Below the pieces are notes generated by a model that saw only the letters and a program-made list of their open reading frames with translations, did no database searches and was not told the DNA's origin. A stretch of DNA of 41,546 bases, taken from Candidatus Saccharicenans sp. Lineage in GTDB: Bacteria; Acidobacteriota; Aminicenantia; Aminicenantales; Saccharicenantaceae. Shown in pieces: positions 31,066-40,042 of the stretch (the first letter of the stretch is position 1; each line of letters begins with the position of its first letter). The position numbers and the translations under genes were made by a program. The stretch is taken from contig JAGOPD010000002.1 in assembly GCA_017992175.1 (NCBI GenBank), positions 1 through 41,546 on the forward strand. Direction: 5' to 3'.

Positions 31066-32646
31066 ATGTCGGAAGTTACTGAACAGGAAGTATATTCAGA
31101 TATTCTAATTATTGGCAGCGGAATTGCTGGCGGGATTACTGCCCTGGAAGCAGCCAGGCGAGGACTGGAAGTAAATGTGGTGGTCAAATCACCAGGGATA
31201 GAGGGTTCCAATACTTACTGGGCTCAGGGAGGAATAGTTTCTTTCGGGCAGGATGATAAACCCGAGCTGCTCAAGGAAGATATTCTAAAAGCTGGCGATT
31301 ATATTAATAATCCTGAGGCGGTGGAGGTGCTGGTAGCTGAAGGCAAGAAAGCCATAGACCGGATTTTGATCCAGGAATTAAAAATCCCTTTTGCCCGTTC
31401 TTCACCTGATAAACTCGACTATGCCCTGGAAGGAGGCCATTCCCGGCGGCGGATTCTTCATGTGGCTGATGCTACTGGCCGGACAATAGCCACGGCTTTA
31501 TATAACCGGCTGAAGGATTTCCCGAATATCCACCTTTTTTTCGATCATACGGCTGTGGACCTGCTGACCAGTCCCCACCATTTGCTTGATCCTTTAGCCT
31601 CTTACCGGGAGCCTGTCTGTCTCGGCGCTTATGTTCTTGATAATAAGTCCCGCCAGGTTAAAAAATTCATAGCCAATTATACCGTCCTGGCCACCGGCGG
31701 CTGCGGAGCCATCTTTGAATTCACTTCCAATCCTAAGACGGCGATAGGTTCAGGTTATGCCATGGCTCAGCGGGCCGGAGCCAGAATTGTCAATATGGAA
31801 TATATCCAGTTTCATCCAACAGCTCTTTATCACCGAGAATCTGATAATTTTTTGATTTCAGAGTCGGTCAGGGGAGAAGGGGCCAGATTAAAGACCCGCG
31901 ATGGTGTGGCCTTTATGGATAAATATAGCCTGCTCAAAGATTTAGCTCCCCGGGACGAAGTCACCAGGGCCATTTATCAGGAGATGATTAATACCAATTC
32001 GAAGTTTGTTCTCCTTGATCTGGCCGAATATAGCCGGGTTGATATCAAAAAGCGATTTCCCTACATTTATCAGACCTGCCTGAAATATGGAATTGATATT
32101 ACCAGAGAACCAATCCCGGTTGTCCCGGCTGCCCATTTCTCCTGCGGGGGAGTTTTAGTTGATACCTGGGGCCGGTCATCCCTGCCAGGCCTTTATGCCG
32201 TGGGTGAAGTAGCCTGCACCGGGCTTCACGGAGCTAACCGGCTTGGTTCGACCTCGCTACTGGAAGGATTGGTCTGGGGGACAAGGGCTGTCAGCCAGAT
32301 AGCTGAAACTTTCGAACCTCAACTGAGGTGCGATCCGGGCTTGATCCGGGCCTGGCGCTACCCGGAGAAGGAGGAGCCGATTGACCCAGCCTTAATTTAT
32401 CAGGACTGGGCAACTATCCGTTCAACCATGTGGAACTATGCCGGTATCATCCGCACCACCAAGCGCCTGGAAAGAGCCAGAGCAGACCTCGAGTACCTGC
32501 AGCACCGGATTGACAAGTTTTATCAAGAGGCGCCTATGGATCCCCAGCTGGTTGATCTCCGGCATGGGCTACTGGTTGCCTTATTGATTACCAGAGCCGC
32601 CCTGGCCAACCCCGAAAGCAAAGGGGCTCACTACCGGCTCAACTAA
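31066..32646 (+). CDS. nadB: L-aspartate oxidase
   Basis: The 526-residue flavoprotein oxidises L-aspartate to iminoaspartate, which NadA turns into quinolinate. The FAD-binding Rossmann motif is DILIIGSGIAGGITALEAAR (15-34). Family motifs follow: GSNTYWAQGGIVSF, GGHSRRRILHVADATG, VLATGGCGAIFEFTSNP, MEYIQFHPTALYH, ESVRGEGARL, and the C-terminal VPAAHFSCGGVLVDTWGRSS with GLHGANRLGSTSLLEGLVWG. The helical C-terminal domain (about 420-526) is complete. The FTSNP and SVRGEGAR spellings match NadB rather than the related SdhA or FrdA. It starts 11 bases after nadC; AAAGG precedes ATG 31066. No frame damage is seen. Confidence 0.95.
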   Translation: MSEVTEQEVYSDILIIGSGIAGGITALEAARRGLEVNVVVKSPGIEGSNTYWAQGGIVSFGQDDKPELLKEDILKAGDYINNPEAVEVLVAEGKKAIDRILIQELKIPFARSSPDKLDYALEGGHSRRRILHVADATGRTIATALYNRLKDFPNIHLFFDHTAVDLLTSPHHLLDPLASYREPVCLGAYVLDNKSRQVKKFIANYTVLATGGCGAIFEFTSNPKTAIGSGYAMAQRAGARIVNMEYIQFHPTALYHRESDNFLISESVRGEGARLKTRDGVAFMDKYSLLKDLAPRDEVTRAIYQEMINTNSKFVLLDLAEYSRVDIKKRFPYIYQTCLKYGIDITREPIPVVPAAHFSCGGVLVDTWGRSSLPGLYAVGEVACTGLHGANRLGSTSLLEGLVWGTRAVSQIAETFEPQLRCDPGLIRAWRYPEKEEPIDPALIYQDWATIRSTMWNYAGIIRTTKRLERARADLEYLQHRIDKFYQEAPMDPQLVDLRHGLLVALLITRAALANPESKGAHYRLN

Positions 32647-32711
32647 GCAGAAGCTGAAGGCTGCTTCTTAAAAAATACAGCTGAAATCTGGCGGTTTGGT
32701 CTGAGCTGATT

Positions 32712-32717
32712 TATAAT
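32712..32717 (+). promoter_or_regulatory. -10 element upstream of ileS
   Basis: Perfect TATAAT 33 bases before the ileS start. No convincing -35 at 16-18 bases, so promoter strength is uncertain. Confidence 0.4.
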
Positions 32718-32750
32718 AGGAAAAATTTGGTAACGGCTGGAGATAGGTCA

Positions 32751-35534
32751 ATGGCTGACAAAAATGATCTGAAAAAGACGCTCAATTTGCCTCAGACTTC
32801 CTTTGCCATGAAAGCTCAACTGGTTCAGAAGGAACCTGAGATCCAAAAAAAATGGGAAAAAATCGATCTTTACCATAAAATTATAGCCAGCCGGCAGGGC
32901 CAGCCGGCCTTCATTCTTCATGACGGACCACCCTATGCTAATGGGCATATCCATTTAGGCACAGCTCTCAATAAAATTCTTAAGGATTTTATTGTCAAAT
33001 CAAGAACCATGAGAGGTTATTTATCACCTTATATCCCTGGCTGGGATTGCCATGGACTGCCGATCGAAATCAGGGTTGATCAGCTGCTTGGTCCTAAGAA
33101 GAAAGAGATGTCAATTATTGAGATAAGAGAAGAATGCCGGAAGTACGCTCTTAAATTTATTGAGATCCAGAGAGAGGAGTTTAAAAGACTGGGGGTCTTT
33201 GGAGAATGGTTAAAACCCTACTTAACGATGAATCCTGAATATGAAGCTGATATTTTGAGAATGCTGTCGGCTTTCTTTGCCTCGGGCAATGTCTATAAAG
33301 GCAAAAGGCCCGTTCACTGGTGTTTGCACTGTCAAACAGCTCTGGCGGAAGCGGAGATCGAATATAAAGACACCAAATCACCTTCGGTCTATGTTAAGTT
33401 TCCTTTGATTTCTGATCTGTCTCAGGAATTCCCGGCTCTTAAAGGAAAAAAAGTTTCAGTCATTATCTGGACGACGACCCCCTGGACTCTGCCAGCCAAC
33501 CTGGCCATAGCTTTTCACCCTGAACATGAGTATGTAGCGGCCGAGATGGACGGCGAAGTTTATATTATTGCCCGGCGGCTTCTGCCCGCGGTGGCTAAGG
33601 AACTTGGTTTTAGAGACTATAAAGAGTTAGCTATTTTCCCGGGCAACAAGCTGGAAGGCCTCAAAGCCAAACATCCTTTTATTGATCGCGAGTCGCAACT
33701 GGTCCTGGCTGACTATGTGACTCTTGAAGAAGGCACTGGCGCTGTTCATACGGCTCCCGGGCATGGTTATGATGATTACCTGACCGGCCTGGCTTACGGG
33801 CTTGACATCTATACGCCGGTAGATGAAGAAGGCCGGTTTTTGCCTCAGGTAGAAAGCTATAGCGGTCTTAATGTCTTTGAGGCTAATAACAGAATTATTG
33901 AAGATATGAAAAGGGATGGAACGCTTCTTAAAGAAGATGAAATCAGCCATTCTTACCCGCATTGCTGGCGCTGCAAAAATCCAGTCATTTTCCGAGCAAC
34001 CGAGCAATGGTTTATTTCTATGGATAAAAATGGTTTAAGAGAGAAAGTTCTAGACGAGATCAAAAAAGTTAGATGGATTCCTTACTGGGGAGAAGAGAGA
34101 ATAGCCAACATGATGTCCAGCCGGCCTGACTGGTGCATTTCACGGCAAAGATCCTGGGGAGTGCCTATTCCTGCTTTTTACTGTGAAAATTGCGGTCATA
34201 TTCTGGCTGATGAGCAAACAACCCGGTATGTAGCTAATATCTTTGAACGGGAAGGTTCTAATGCCTGGTTTAAAAGACAGGCGGCCGACCTGCTTCCACC
34301 TGAGACCAAATGCCCCGTCTGCCATTCCAGCCAGTTCAAAAAGGAAAATAACATTCTTGATGTCTGGTTTGAATCAGGAGCCAGCCACAGTCTTCTGGGA
34401 AAAAAGCCGGAATTGCCCTGGCCGGCTGACCTTTATGTCGAAGGGCATGATCAATACCGTGGCTGGTTTAACAGCTCACTGGTCATCGGAGTTGGAGCCC
34501 GCCAGAACTCGCCTTTCAAAACCTGTCTGACTCATGGCTTTGTTCTTGATGAGCAGGGAAGGGCTATGTCCAAATCCTTAGGCAACGTAGTCGAACCGGG
34601 AGAAATAATCAAACAGCATGGGGCTGAAATCTTGAGGCTCTGGGTGGCCATGCTGAATTATAAAGAAGATGCCCGCTTCGGGCCGGAGATATTACAGCGC
34701 CTGGTCGAAGCCTATCGCAAAATCAGAAACACCTGGCGGTTTCTGCTGGGTAACCTGTTTGATTTTAATCCGGCTACCGACCTAGTAGCCAGGCAGGAGC
34801 TTCACTGGCTTGACCGCTGGATCCTGGAAAGAGGACGCCAGGTGGCCAGCCGGGTGATCGAAGCTTATGATCAGTATGAATTCCATATCGTTTTCCATAC
34901 TCTTTATAATTTCTTTACTGTTGACCTGAGTGCTTTCTATCTTGATGTCATCAAGGACCGGATGTATTGTTCAGGGGCGGGGTCGCTGGAGAGGCGGTCG
35001 GGGCAAACGGCCATGTTTCAGGTTCTTAACCAGACCCTTCGCCTGATGGCACCAGTTTTGCCTTTTACCGCTGAAGAAGCCTGGGAGGTTATGCCCTCTT
35101 ATCCAGGCAAAGAGGAGTCAGTCCATCTTTGTTCCTTCCCTGATGAGAAAGAAGCCTGGCTATCTGAAGACAGCTTGAAGAAGGTCGGACGGCTGCTGGA
35201 AATAAGAGCCGAAGTTCAAAAAGAGTTAGAAAAAGCCAGAGAGAATAAACTGGTTGGGAATTCCCTGGAGGCTCAGATCATTATTCAGGCTTCGCCTGAT
35301 GATTTCGACCTGCTGGCCGGGTTCCGTCCTGACCTGCCGATGATTTTTATTGTCTCGGGGGTTGGGGTTAAACCACAAGCTGGTCCTGAATTAAAAATCA
35401 GGGTAGAACGGGCAGAAGGTCAGAAGTGTGAACGCTGCTGGAATTTTTCGACCACTGTCGGCGAGGATGCTGATTATCCCCAGGTTTGCGCCCGCTGTCT
35501 CAAGGTGCTCAAGGCTGATTATAAAAATAAATGA
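32751..35534 (+). CDS. ileS: Isoleucyl-tRNA synthetase
   Basis: The 927-residue protein is full length for bacterial IleS. It has the HIGH motif as GHIHLG (65-70, in PPYANGHIHLGTALNKI) and a CP1 editing domain (about 190-400; TTTPWTLPANLAIAFHPEH; GTGAVHTAPGHGYDDY). The KMSKS loop is written AMSKS (605-609, in GRAMSKSLGNVVEP). A C-terminal zinc site is formed by Cys893, Cys896, Cys913 and Cys916. It attaches isoleucine to tRNA-Ile and edits valine. ATG 32751 is chosen over an in-frame TTG at 32727, because GGAG at 32739-32742 fits the spacing and TTG lies too near the -10. Its end overlaps lspA by four bases. The Ala replacing the first Lys of KMSKS is unusual but the rest is intact. Confidence 0.95.
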   Translation: MADKNDLKKTLNLPQTSFAMKAQLVQKEPEIQKKWEKIDLYHKIIASRQGQPAFILHDGPPYANGHIHLGTALNKILKDFIVKSRTMRGYLSPYIPGWDCHGLPIEIRVDQLLGPKKKEMSIIEIREECRKYALKFIEIQREEFKRLGVFGEWLKPYLTMNPEYEADILRMLSAFFASGNVYKGKRPVHWCLHCQTALAEAEIEYKDTKSPSVYVKFPLISDLSQEFPALKGKKVSVIIWTTTPWTLPANLAIAFHPEHEYVAAEMDGEVYIIARRLLPAVAKELGFRDYKELAIFPGNKLEGLKAKHPFIDRESQLVLADYVTLEEGTGAVHTAPGHGYDDYLTGLAYGLDIYTPVDEEGRFLPQVESYSGLNVFEANNRIIEDMKRDGTLLKEDEISHSYPHCWRCKNPVIFRATEQWFISMDKNGLREKVLDEIKKVRWIPYWGEERIANMMSSRPDWCISRQRSWGVPIPAFYCENCGHILADEQTTRYVANIFEREGSNAWFKRQAADLLPPETKCPVCHSSQFKKENNILDVWFESGASHSLLGKKPELPWPADLYVEGHDQYRGWFNSSLVIGVGARQNSPFKTCLTHGFVLDEQGRAMSKSLGNVVEPGEIIKQHGAEILRLWVAMLNYKEDARFGPEILQRLVEAYRKIRNTWRFLLGNLFDFNPATDLVARQELHWLDRWILERGRQVASRVIEAYDQYEFHIVFHTLYNFFTVDLSAFYLDVIKDRMYCSGAGSLERRSGQTAMFQVLNQTLRLMAPVLPFTAEEAWEVMPSYPGKEESVHLCSFPDEKEAWLSEDSLKKVGRLLEIRAEVQKELEKARENKLVGNSLEAQIIIQASPDDFDLLAGFRPDLPMIFIVSGVGVKPQAGPELKIRVERAEGQKCERCWNFSTTVGEDADYPQVCARCLKVLKADYKNK

Positions 35535-36025
35535 AAATCAAAGGTTATTTTTATTTTATCTTTATCTTATTCTGGCTGGCGCTGGATCAGCTGACCAAGT
35601 ATTTAGTGGCCAGCTCTCTTTCGCTTTATCAGGTGGTCACTGTGATCCCTGGCTTTTTTAACCTGACCAGAGTTCATAACCGGGGGGCAATTTTTGGTTT
35701 CCTGAGTAATAGCCAGTATCCACTGAGCAGAATCCTGCTTAATCTCGGAGCTATCCTGGCCCTGGGAGTGGTGGTCTATTATTTTTTTAAGACTTCCCGC
35801 GAGATGATTCTTCCCCGGCTGTCACTTTCTCTCATTATCAGCGGAGCTATAGGTAATATTATTGACCGGCTTTTCCGGGGCTATGTTATTGACTTTCTTG
35901 ATTTTTATGCCGGGCGCTTTCATTGGCCTTTCTTTAATCTGGCTGATAGCTGCATAACTGTCGGGGTAATCTTGTTACTTTTTGATCTGTTGAGGAGCAA
36001 AAAACGTGTACCCGATCCTTCTTAA
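35531..36025 (+). CDS. lspA: Lipoprotein signal peptidase (signal peptidase II)
   Basis: The 164-residue, four-helix inner membrane aspartyl protease cleaves the signal peptide of diacylated prolipoproteins. Conserved boxes are ALDQLTKYLV (17-26), NLTRVHNRGAIFGF (44-57), SGAIGNIIDRLFRGYVIDF (104-122) and FFNLADSCI (134-142). The catalytic aspartates are expected at Asp121 and Asp139. The ATG overlaps the ileS stop as ATGA, and its own end overlaps lgt by 20 bases, so expression is likely coupled. It would process the lipoproteins of this genome, such as the NamZ-like and transglutaminase-like proteins in the same window. Confidence 0.95.
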   Translation: MKIKGYFYFIFILFWLALDQLTKYLVASSLSLYQVVTVIPGFFNLTRVHNRGAIFGFLSNSQYPLSRILLNLGAILALGVVVYYFFKTSREMILPRLSLSLIISGAIGNIIDRLFRGYVIDFLDFYAGRFHWPFFNLADSCITVGVILLLFDLLRSKKRVPDPS

Positions 36026-36803
36026 ACTGGGTCCGCTGACCATTCATACTTATGGTTTCTTCATGGCCTTGGGCGTGGCTGCGGCTCTCTGGTTTGTTTA
36101 TGTTCAGGGTAAAAAGGCCGGCTTTGACCCTAACCGGCTGCTGGATGCAGCTTTCTGGATCATTCTGGTCTCGCTTATTGGAGCTAAGCTGGTTCTTCTT
36201 TTTGGCCATTTTTCTTTTTATCTTCATAATCCTTCTGAACTGGTCAGCTTAGCTCGCTCCGGAGGAGTTTTCCAGGGGGGATTAACGTTTGGCGTGATTT
36301 TTGCGATTCTCTATTTCAGGCACAAACATATTCCACTCTGGCCGGTATCTGATCTAGTTGCTCCGGCTATTGCTCTGGGTCATGGTTTTGGCCGGCTGGG
36401 CTGTTTTTCGGCTGGTTGTTGTTATGGCCGGAGTTGTTCGCTCCCCTGGGCAGCTGTTTTTAAGAACGAATATGCCCGGGAATTAACCGGAATCCCCCTT
36501 AATATTCCCCTGCATCCAGTCCAGCTCTATGAAGCCATGCTTAATTTTTTGAACTTTCTGGTTCTATTTTTAGTTTTCAAAAGAAAAAAATTTGCCGGCC
36601 AGGTCTTTTCCCTTTACATCATCAACTATTCGGTCATCCGTTTTTTTACCGAGTATTTTCGCGGCGATCACGACGAGAGCACTTATGTTATAAGTAGCGG
36701 GAGTGCTCTGACCAGTTTATCCCTGCCCCAGCTTTACTGTCTGATCGGTTTGGTGGCCGGATTGGCCTTGTATTTTATTTTACGACAAAGGAAGAGTGAT
36801 TAA
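36006..36803 (+). CDS. lgt: Prolipoprotein diacylglyceryl transferase
   Basis: The 265-residue, seven-helix membrane enzyme moves diacylglycerol from phosphatidylglycerol to the lipobox Cys, the step before LspA. It begins MYPILLKLGPLTIHTYGFFM, the family N-terminus. The Lgt signature is present as HGFGRLGCFSAGCCYG (126-141), with GGVFQGGLTFGV (86-97) and LHPVQLYEAMLNF. The start is GTG at 36006, with GAGGAG at 35992-35997 upstream; it lies inside the last codons of lspA. The neighbourhood lspA-lgt places two successive steps of lipoprotein maturation together. The third enzyme, Lnt, is not in the window. The Cys-rich SAGCCYGRSC segment is found in many Lgt outside Proteobacteria. Confidence 0.95.
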   Translation: MYPILLKLGPLTIHTYGFFMALGVAAALWFVYVQGKKAGFDPNRLLDAAFWIILVSLIGAKLVLLFGHFSFYLHNPSELVSLARSGGVFQGGLTFGVIFAILYFRHKHIPLWPVSDLVAPAIALGHGFGRLGCFSAGCCYGRSCSLPWAAVFKNEYARELTGIPLNIPLHPVQLYEAMLNFLNFLVLFLVFKRKKFAGQVFSLYIINYSVIRFFTEYFRGDHDESTYVISSGSALTSLSLPQLYCLIGLVAGLALYFILRQRKSD

Positions 36804-37722
36804 TTACAAGTTTGAGGTGGCTGCTTCTGAGATTCAAAGGCTGGATCTTTTTCTAAAAGGCAGGCTAAAAGAAATCAGCCGGGCCAGAATTCAGAAAGCG
36901 ATCAAAGAGGGGCAGGTGACAGTTGACGGCCTTCCGGTAAAATCTGGTCATAAGTTAAAGCCTGGAGAAGTTGTAGAGATCTGGACTGAAGAGAGTATCA
37001 CAGACATAGAACTTGAGCCGCAGGAAATAAAGCTCAATATCATTTATGAAGATAGCCAGGTAATAGTTTTAGACAAACCGTCCGGTCTGGCTGTCCATCC
37101 AGGTGCTGGCCAGTCCCGGGGGACGCTGGTGAATGGCCTGGTTTTCTTTTATCCGGAGATCAAAAACGTTGGTTCTCCCTTGAGGCCTGGTATTGTTCAC
37201 CGCCTCGATAAGGACACCTCGGGTTTGATGGTGGTGGCCAGAACCCAGACTGCTTATCATTCCTTGAGGCGCCAGTTTGAAGACCGGTCGGTAGAAAAAG
37301 TCTATTTAGGCCTGGCGGCTGGCCGATTCAAAGATAAGAAGGGCATAATTGACCTCCCGGTGGGACGGCATCCGGCCGATAGACAGAAGATGTCGGTCAA
37401 AAGCCGAAAACCCCGGGTAGCTATTACCAGATATGAAGTTCTCCGGGAATTTAAAAATTCAACTTTGCTGGCCTTGAAACCTTTGACTGGCCGAACTCAT
37501 CAGCTGAGGGTTCATCTCTCAGCTCTGGGTCATCCTCTCCTGGGAGATAGCCGTTATGGTCAGACCGCCGGAAAGAAAGGTAAACCCGGGCCACGCTTAT
37601 TTCTTCATGCCTTTGAGTTATCATTTGAGCATCCCGTCAAAAAAGAACGTCTTAAATTCCGTTGCCCTTGGCCAGCTGATCTGCAGGAAATTCTGGACAA
37701 AGAGGCGGCTGCCCAAAAATAA
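36796..37722 (+). CDS. RluD-type pseudouridine synthase
   Basis: The 308-residue protein has an N-terminal S4 RNA-binding domain (about 12-70; RLDLFLKGRLKEISRARIQK) and an RluA-family catalytic domain. The active-site motif is GIVHRLDKDTSGLMVVART with catalytic Asp138. Other motifs are YEDSQVIVLDKPSGLAVHPG, RHPADRQKMSV and GRTHQLRVHLSALGHPLLGD. It isomerises uridines in 23S rRNA, most likely those in helix 69 (RluD targets), although RluC-like specificity cannot be excluded. GTG at 36796 is preceded by AAAGGA, and the gene overlaps lgt by eight bases. This makes it the last member of the ileS-lspA-lgt set. Confidence 0.92.
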   Translation: MINYKFEVAASEIQRLDLFLKGRLKEISRARIQKAIKEGQVTVDGLPVKSGHKLKPGEVVEIWTEESITDIELEPQEIKLNIIYEDSQVIVLDKPSGLAVHPGAGQSRGTLVNGLVFFYPEIKNVGSPLRPGIVHRLDKDTSGLMVVARTQTAYHSLRRQFEDRSVEKVYLGLAAGRFKDKKGIIDLPVGRHPADRQKMSVKSRKPRVAITRYEVLREFKNSTLLALKPLTGRTHQLRVHLSALGHPLLGDSRYGQTAGKKGKPGPRLFLHAFELSFEHPVKKERLKFRCPWPADLQEILDKEAAAQK

Positions 37723-37734
37723 TCAGGCTTTTCC

Positions 37735-37763
37735 TTGAGTCTATCCAGTTTTTTTATTATTAT
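37735..37763 (+). promoter_or_regulatory. Promoter of the EF-G paralogue gene
   Basis: -35 TTGAGT (37735-37740), 17-base spacer and -10 TATTAT (37758-37763). It would start transcription near 37770, which rules out an in-frame ATG at 37766 as start codon and supports 37826. Confidence 0.6.
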
Positions 37764-37825
37764 ATATGTTCAAGAGCCAAGAACTGCTTCTTGAGCGGAA
37801 AAAGCCAATCACTGGAGGAACAAGG

Positions 37826-39919
37826 ATGAAGGATTATAGCCCCGAACAGCTGAGAAATATAGCCATTATCGGGCATGGCTCTTCTGGTAAAACTTCTCTG
37901 ACGGCGGCCATGCTCTTTAATACCGGAGTAACTACCAGACTGACTAAGGTGGATAAAGGTAATACGGTCACTGATTTCGATCCGGAAGAAATAGAGAGAA
38001 AGATTTCTATCAACTCTACTCCCTGCTTTGTCGAATGGAAGGATCACAAAGTCAATATCATTGATACACCCGGCTATTCCAGTTTCCTCTGGGATACCAG
38101 AGCCAGCTTGAGAGCCGTGGATTCAGCCCTGCTGGTCGTTTGCGGAGTGGCTGGAGTTGAAGTTGGCACGGAAAAGGTCTGGGAGATGCTGGAAGAGCTC
38201 AAGCTGCCCAGGCTGATTGTTATCAACAAGCTCGACCGGGAAAATTCAAGTTTTAAGCGAACGGTAGAGGAAATTCAGCAATTTTTTGGCCGTCAGGCGA
38301 TTCCCGTTCAGATTCCCATTGGCGAAGAAAAGAATTTTTCCGGCGTCATTGATTTATTAAAGCAGAAAGCTTATGTCTTTGAAAAAGATGAAAGCGGGCA
38401 ATTTAAAGAAACAGCGATTCCAGCCGATCGGCAGGAGGAAGTTAATAAACGTTACACTGAGCTGGTAGAAACAGTGGCCGAAACCGACGAACGGCTGATG
38501 GAGAAATATTTTGAGCAGGGTGAACTGACGCCGGAAGAGCTGGTTCAAGGCTTGAAAAAAAGTGTCTTTAACCACCAGCTTTTTCCTATTTTTGCTGTTT
38601 CTGCTCTTGGTAATATCGGCACTCAGCCGCTTCTGGACGGCCTGGTTGACTTCATGCCATCACCCTTAGAAAAAGGAAAAATAAAGGCGGTGATTAAAGG
38701 CCAGGAAGGGGAGTTAAATCTCAGTCCTGAGGGCCCTCTGGCTGCTCTGGTTTTTAAGACCCTGTCGGATCCTTATACTGGCCGGATTACTTTGATGAGG
38801 GTGTTTTCTGGCCGGATTACTTCTGAGGCTGCGGTTTATAATGCTAATCGCGAAACCGAAGAAAAATTAGGCGGCTTATTCTTCCTTCAGGGGAAGGAGC
38901 AGGTTCCAGCTGGCCAGGCTAAGGCCGGCGATATTGTGGCCACTGCCAAACTTAAGGTCACGCTGACCGGTGATACCCTGACTGCTAAAGGTGCAGATAT
39001 TAAATTTGAGCCTATTAAGTTTCCTGAACCTTCTATCTCTTTTGCCATTGAGCCTAAAACCAGGGCCGATGAAGATAAAATTTCTCAGGCTACCCACCGG
39101 ATTACAGAAGAAGATCCGACCATCAGGATAGAAAGAGATCCGGAAACCAACCAGCTGCTGATTTCTGGCAATGGTGAATTGCATGTCCGGATTGTAACTG
39201 AAAAACTGAAAAAACGTTATAACGTTGACGTCGAGCTCAAACCGCCCAAGATCCCTTATCGGGAAACCATCAAAGGCCGTTCAGATGTTCAGGGAAAATA
39301 TAAGAAGCAGACCGGCGGGCGCGGTCAATATGGAGATGTCAAAATTAAAATGGAGCCTTTATCCCGGGGGCAGGATTTCGAATTTGAAGATAAGATATTT
39401 GGCGGAGCGATACCCAAGAACTATATACCCTCAATTGAAAAAGGTATCCAGGAGGCCAGGAAGAAGGGAGTTCTGGCCGGTTATCCGGTGGTTGATTTCA
39501 AGGTGGTTCTCTATGATGGTTCCTACCATGAAGTAGATTCTTCGGATATTGCTTTTAAGATAGCAGCTTCTATGGCTTTTAAAAAGGCGATGAAAGAAGC
39601 CAGGCCGACTATTCTTGAACCCATTATGACGGTCGAAATTTACACCCCGGAAGCCTATATGGGGGATATTATGGGTGCTCTTAACGGGCGCCGGGGAAAA
39701 GTTCAGGGCATGGAGCAAAAAGGTAATATGAGAATTTTAAGAGCCCTGGTCCCCATGTCTGAAATGTTAGATTTTGAGCCGACTTTAACTTCAATTACCG
39801 GCGGCCGCGGATCATTTTTGATGGAATTTTCTCATTATGAGGAAGTTCCTGTTCAGCTTCAGCAAAAAATTATTGCTGAAGCAGTTAAAGAAGGCCGGAT
39901 CAGGCCGGAAGAAGAATAG
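37826..39919 (+). CDS. Elongation factor G paralogue, EF-G-2 type
   Basis: The 697-residue GTPase has all five EF-G domains. The G1 loop reads GHGSSGKTS (16-24) instead of the EF-G GHVDAGKTT, and switch II reads DTPGYSSF (80-87), so the catalytic His of DTPGH is Tyr83. G4 is NKLD (134-137). Domain IV and V motifs are complete: GGRGQYGDVKI, GAIPKNYIPSIEKGI, and GALNGRRGKVQGME with GRGSFLMEFSHYEEVP. These features mark the EF-G-2 branch, distinct from the main FusA. Its role is unclear; GTP binding and ribosome contact are likely. ATG 37826 is chosen because GGAGGA (37814-37819) precedes it. It is a single-gene unit between rluD-like and Ntn-hydrolase genes, not near str-operon ribosomal genes. 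Confidence 0.9.
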   Translation: MKDYSPEQLRNIAIIGHGSSGKTSLTAAMLFNTGVTTRLTKVDKGNTVTDFDPEEIERKISINSTPCFVEWKDHKVNIIDTPGYSSFLWDTRASLRAVDSALLVVCGVAGVEVGTEKVWEMLEELKLPRLIVINKLDRENSSFKRTVEEIQQFFGRQAIPVQIPIGEEKNFSGVIDLLKQKAYVFEKDESGQFKETAIPADRQEEVNKRYTELVETVAETDERLMEKYFEQGELTPEELVQGLKKSVFNHQLFPIFAVSALGNIGTQPLLDGLVDFMPSPLEKGKIKAVIKGQEGELNLSPEGPLAALVFKTLSDPYTGRITLMRVFSGRITSEAAVYNANRETEEKLGGLFFLQGKEQVPAGQAKAGDIVATAKLKVTLTGDTLTAKGADIKFEPIKFPEPSISFAIEPKTRADEDKISQATHRITEEDPTIRIERDPETNQLLISGNGELHVRIVTEKLKKRYNVDVELKPPKIPYRETIKGRSDVQGKYKKQTGGRGQYGDVKIKMEPLSRGQDFEFEDKIFGGAIPKNYIPSIEKGIQEARKKGVLAGYPVVDFKVVLYDGSYHEVDSSDIAFKIAASMAFKKAMKEARPTILEPIMTVEIYTPEAYMGDIMGALNGRRGKVQGMEQKGNMRILRALVPMSEMLDFEPTLTSITGGRGSFLMEFSHYEEVPVQLQQKIIAEAVKEGRIRPEEE

Positions 39920-39986
39920 TAGGACTGGCGACTGAAACCATAGTCTGTCTTTTTAACTTACCGGAAAAAGGGCAGTTGCTCTGGCT

Positions 39987-40014
39987 CTGACTCTGTAATT
40001 AATGTTATTATAAT
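39987..40014 (+). promoter_or_regulatory. Promoter of the exported Ntn-hydrolase gene
   Basis: Perfect -10 TATAAT (40009-40014) with -35-like CTGACT (39987-39992) at 16 bases. An in-frame ATG at 40013 overlaps the -10 and cannot be the start, so 40043 is used. Confidence 0.55.
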
Positions 40015-40042
40015 GATTCAAAACATATCAGGAGTCGGAGTT

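Noticed and set aside
32645-32666. AAGCAG/CTGCTT hairpin after nadB
   Set aside because: Six-bp stem with a ten-base loop and A rather than T following; too weak for a terminator.
32647-32750. Possible T-box leader before ileS
   Set aside because: The gap is about 100 bases, has no T-box sequence or antiterminator fold, and is too short.
33627-34007. 126-codon open frame on the minus strand inside ileS
   Set aside because: It is antisense to the conserved editing domain; no motif, no ribosome site.
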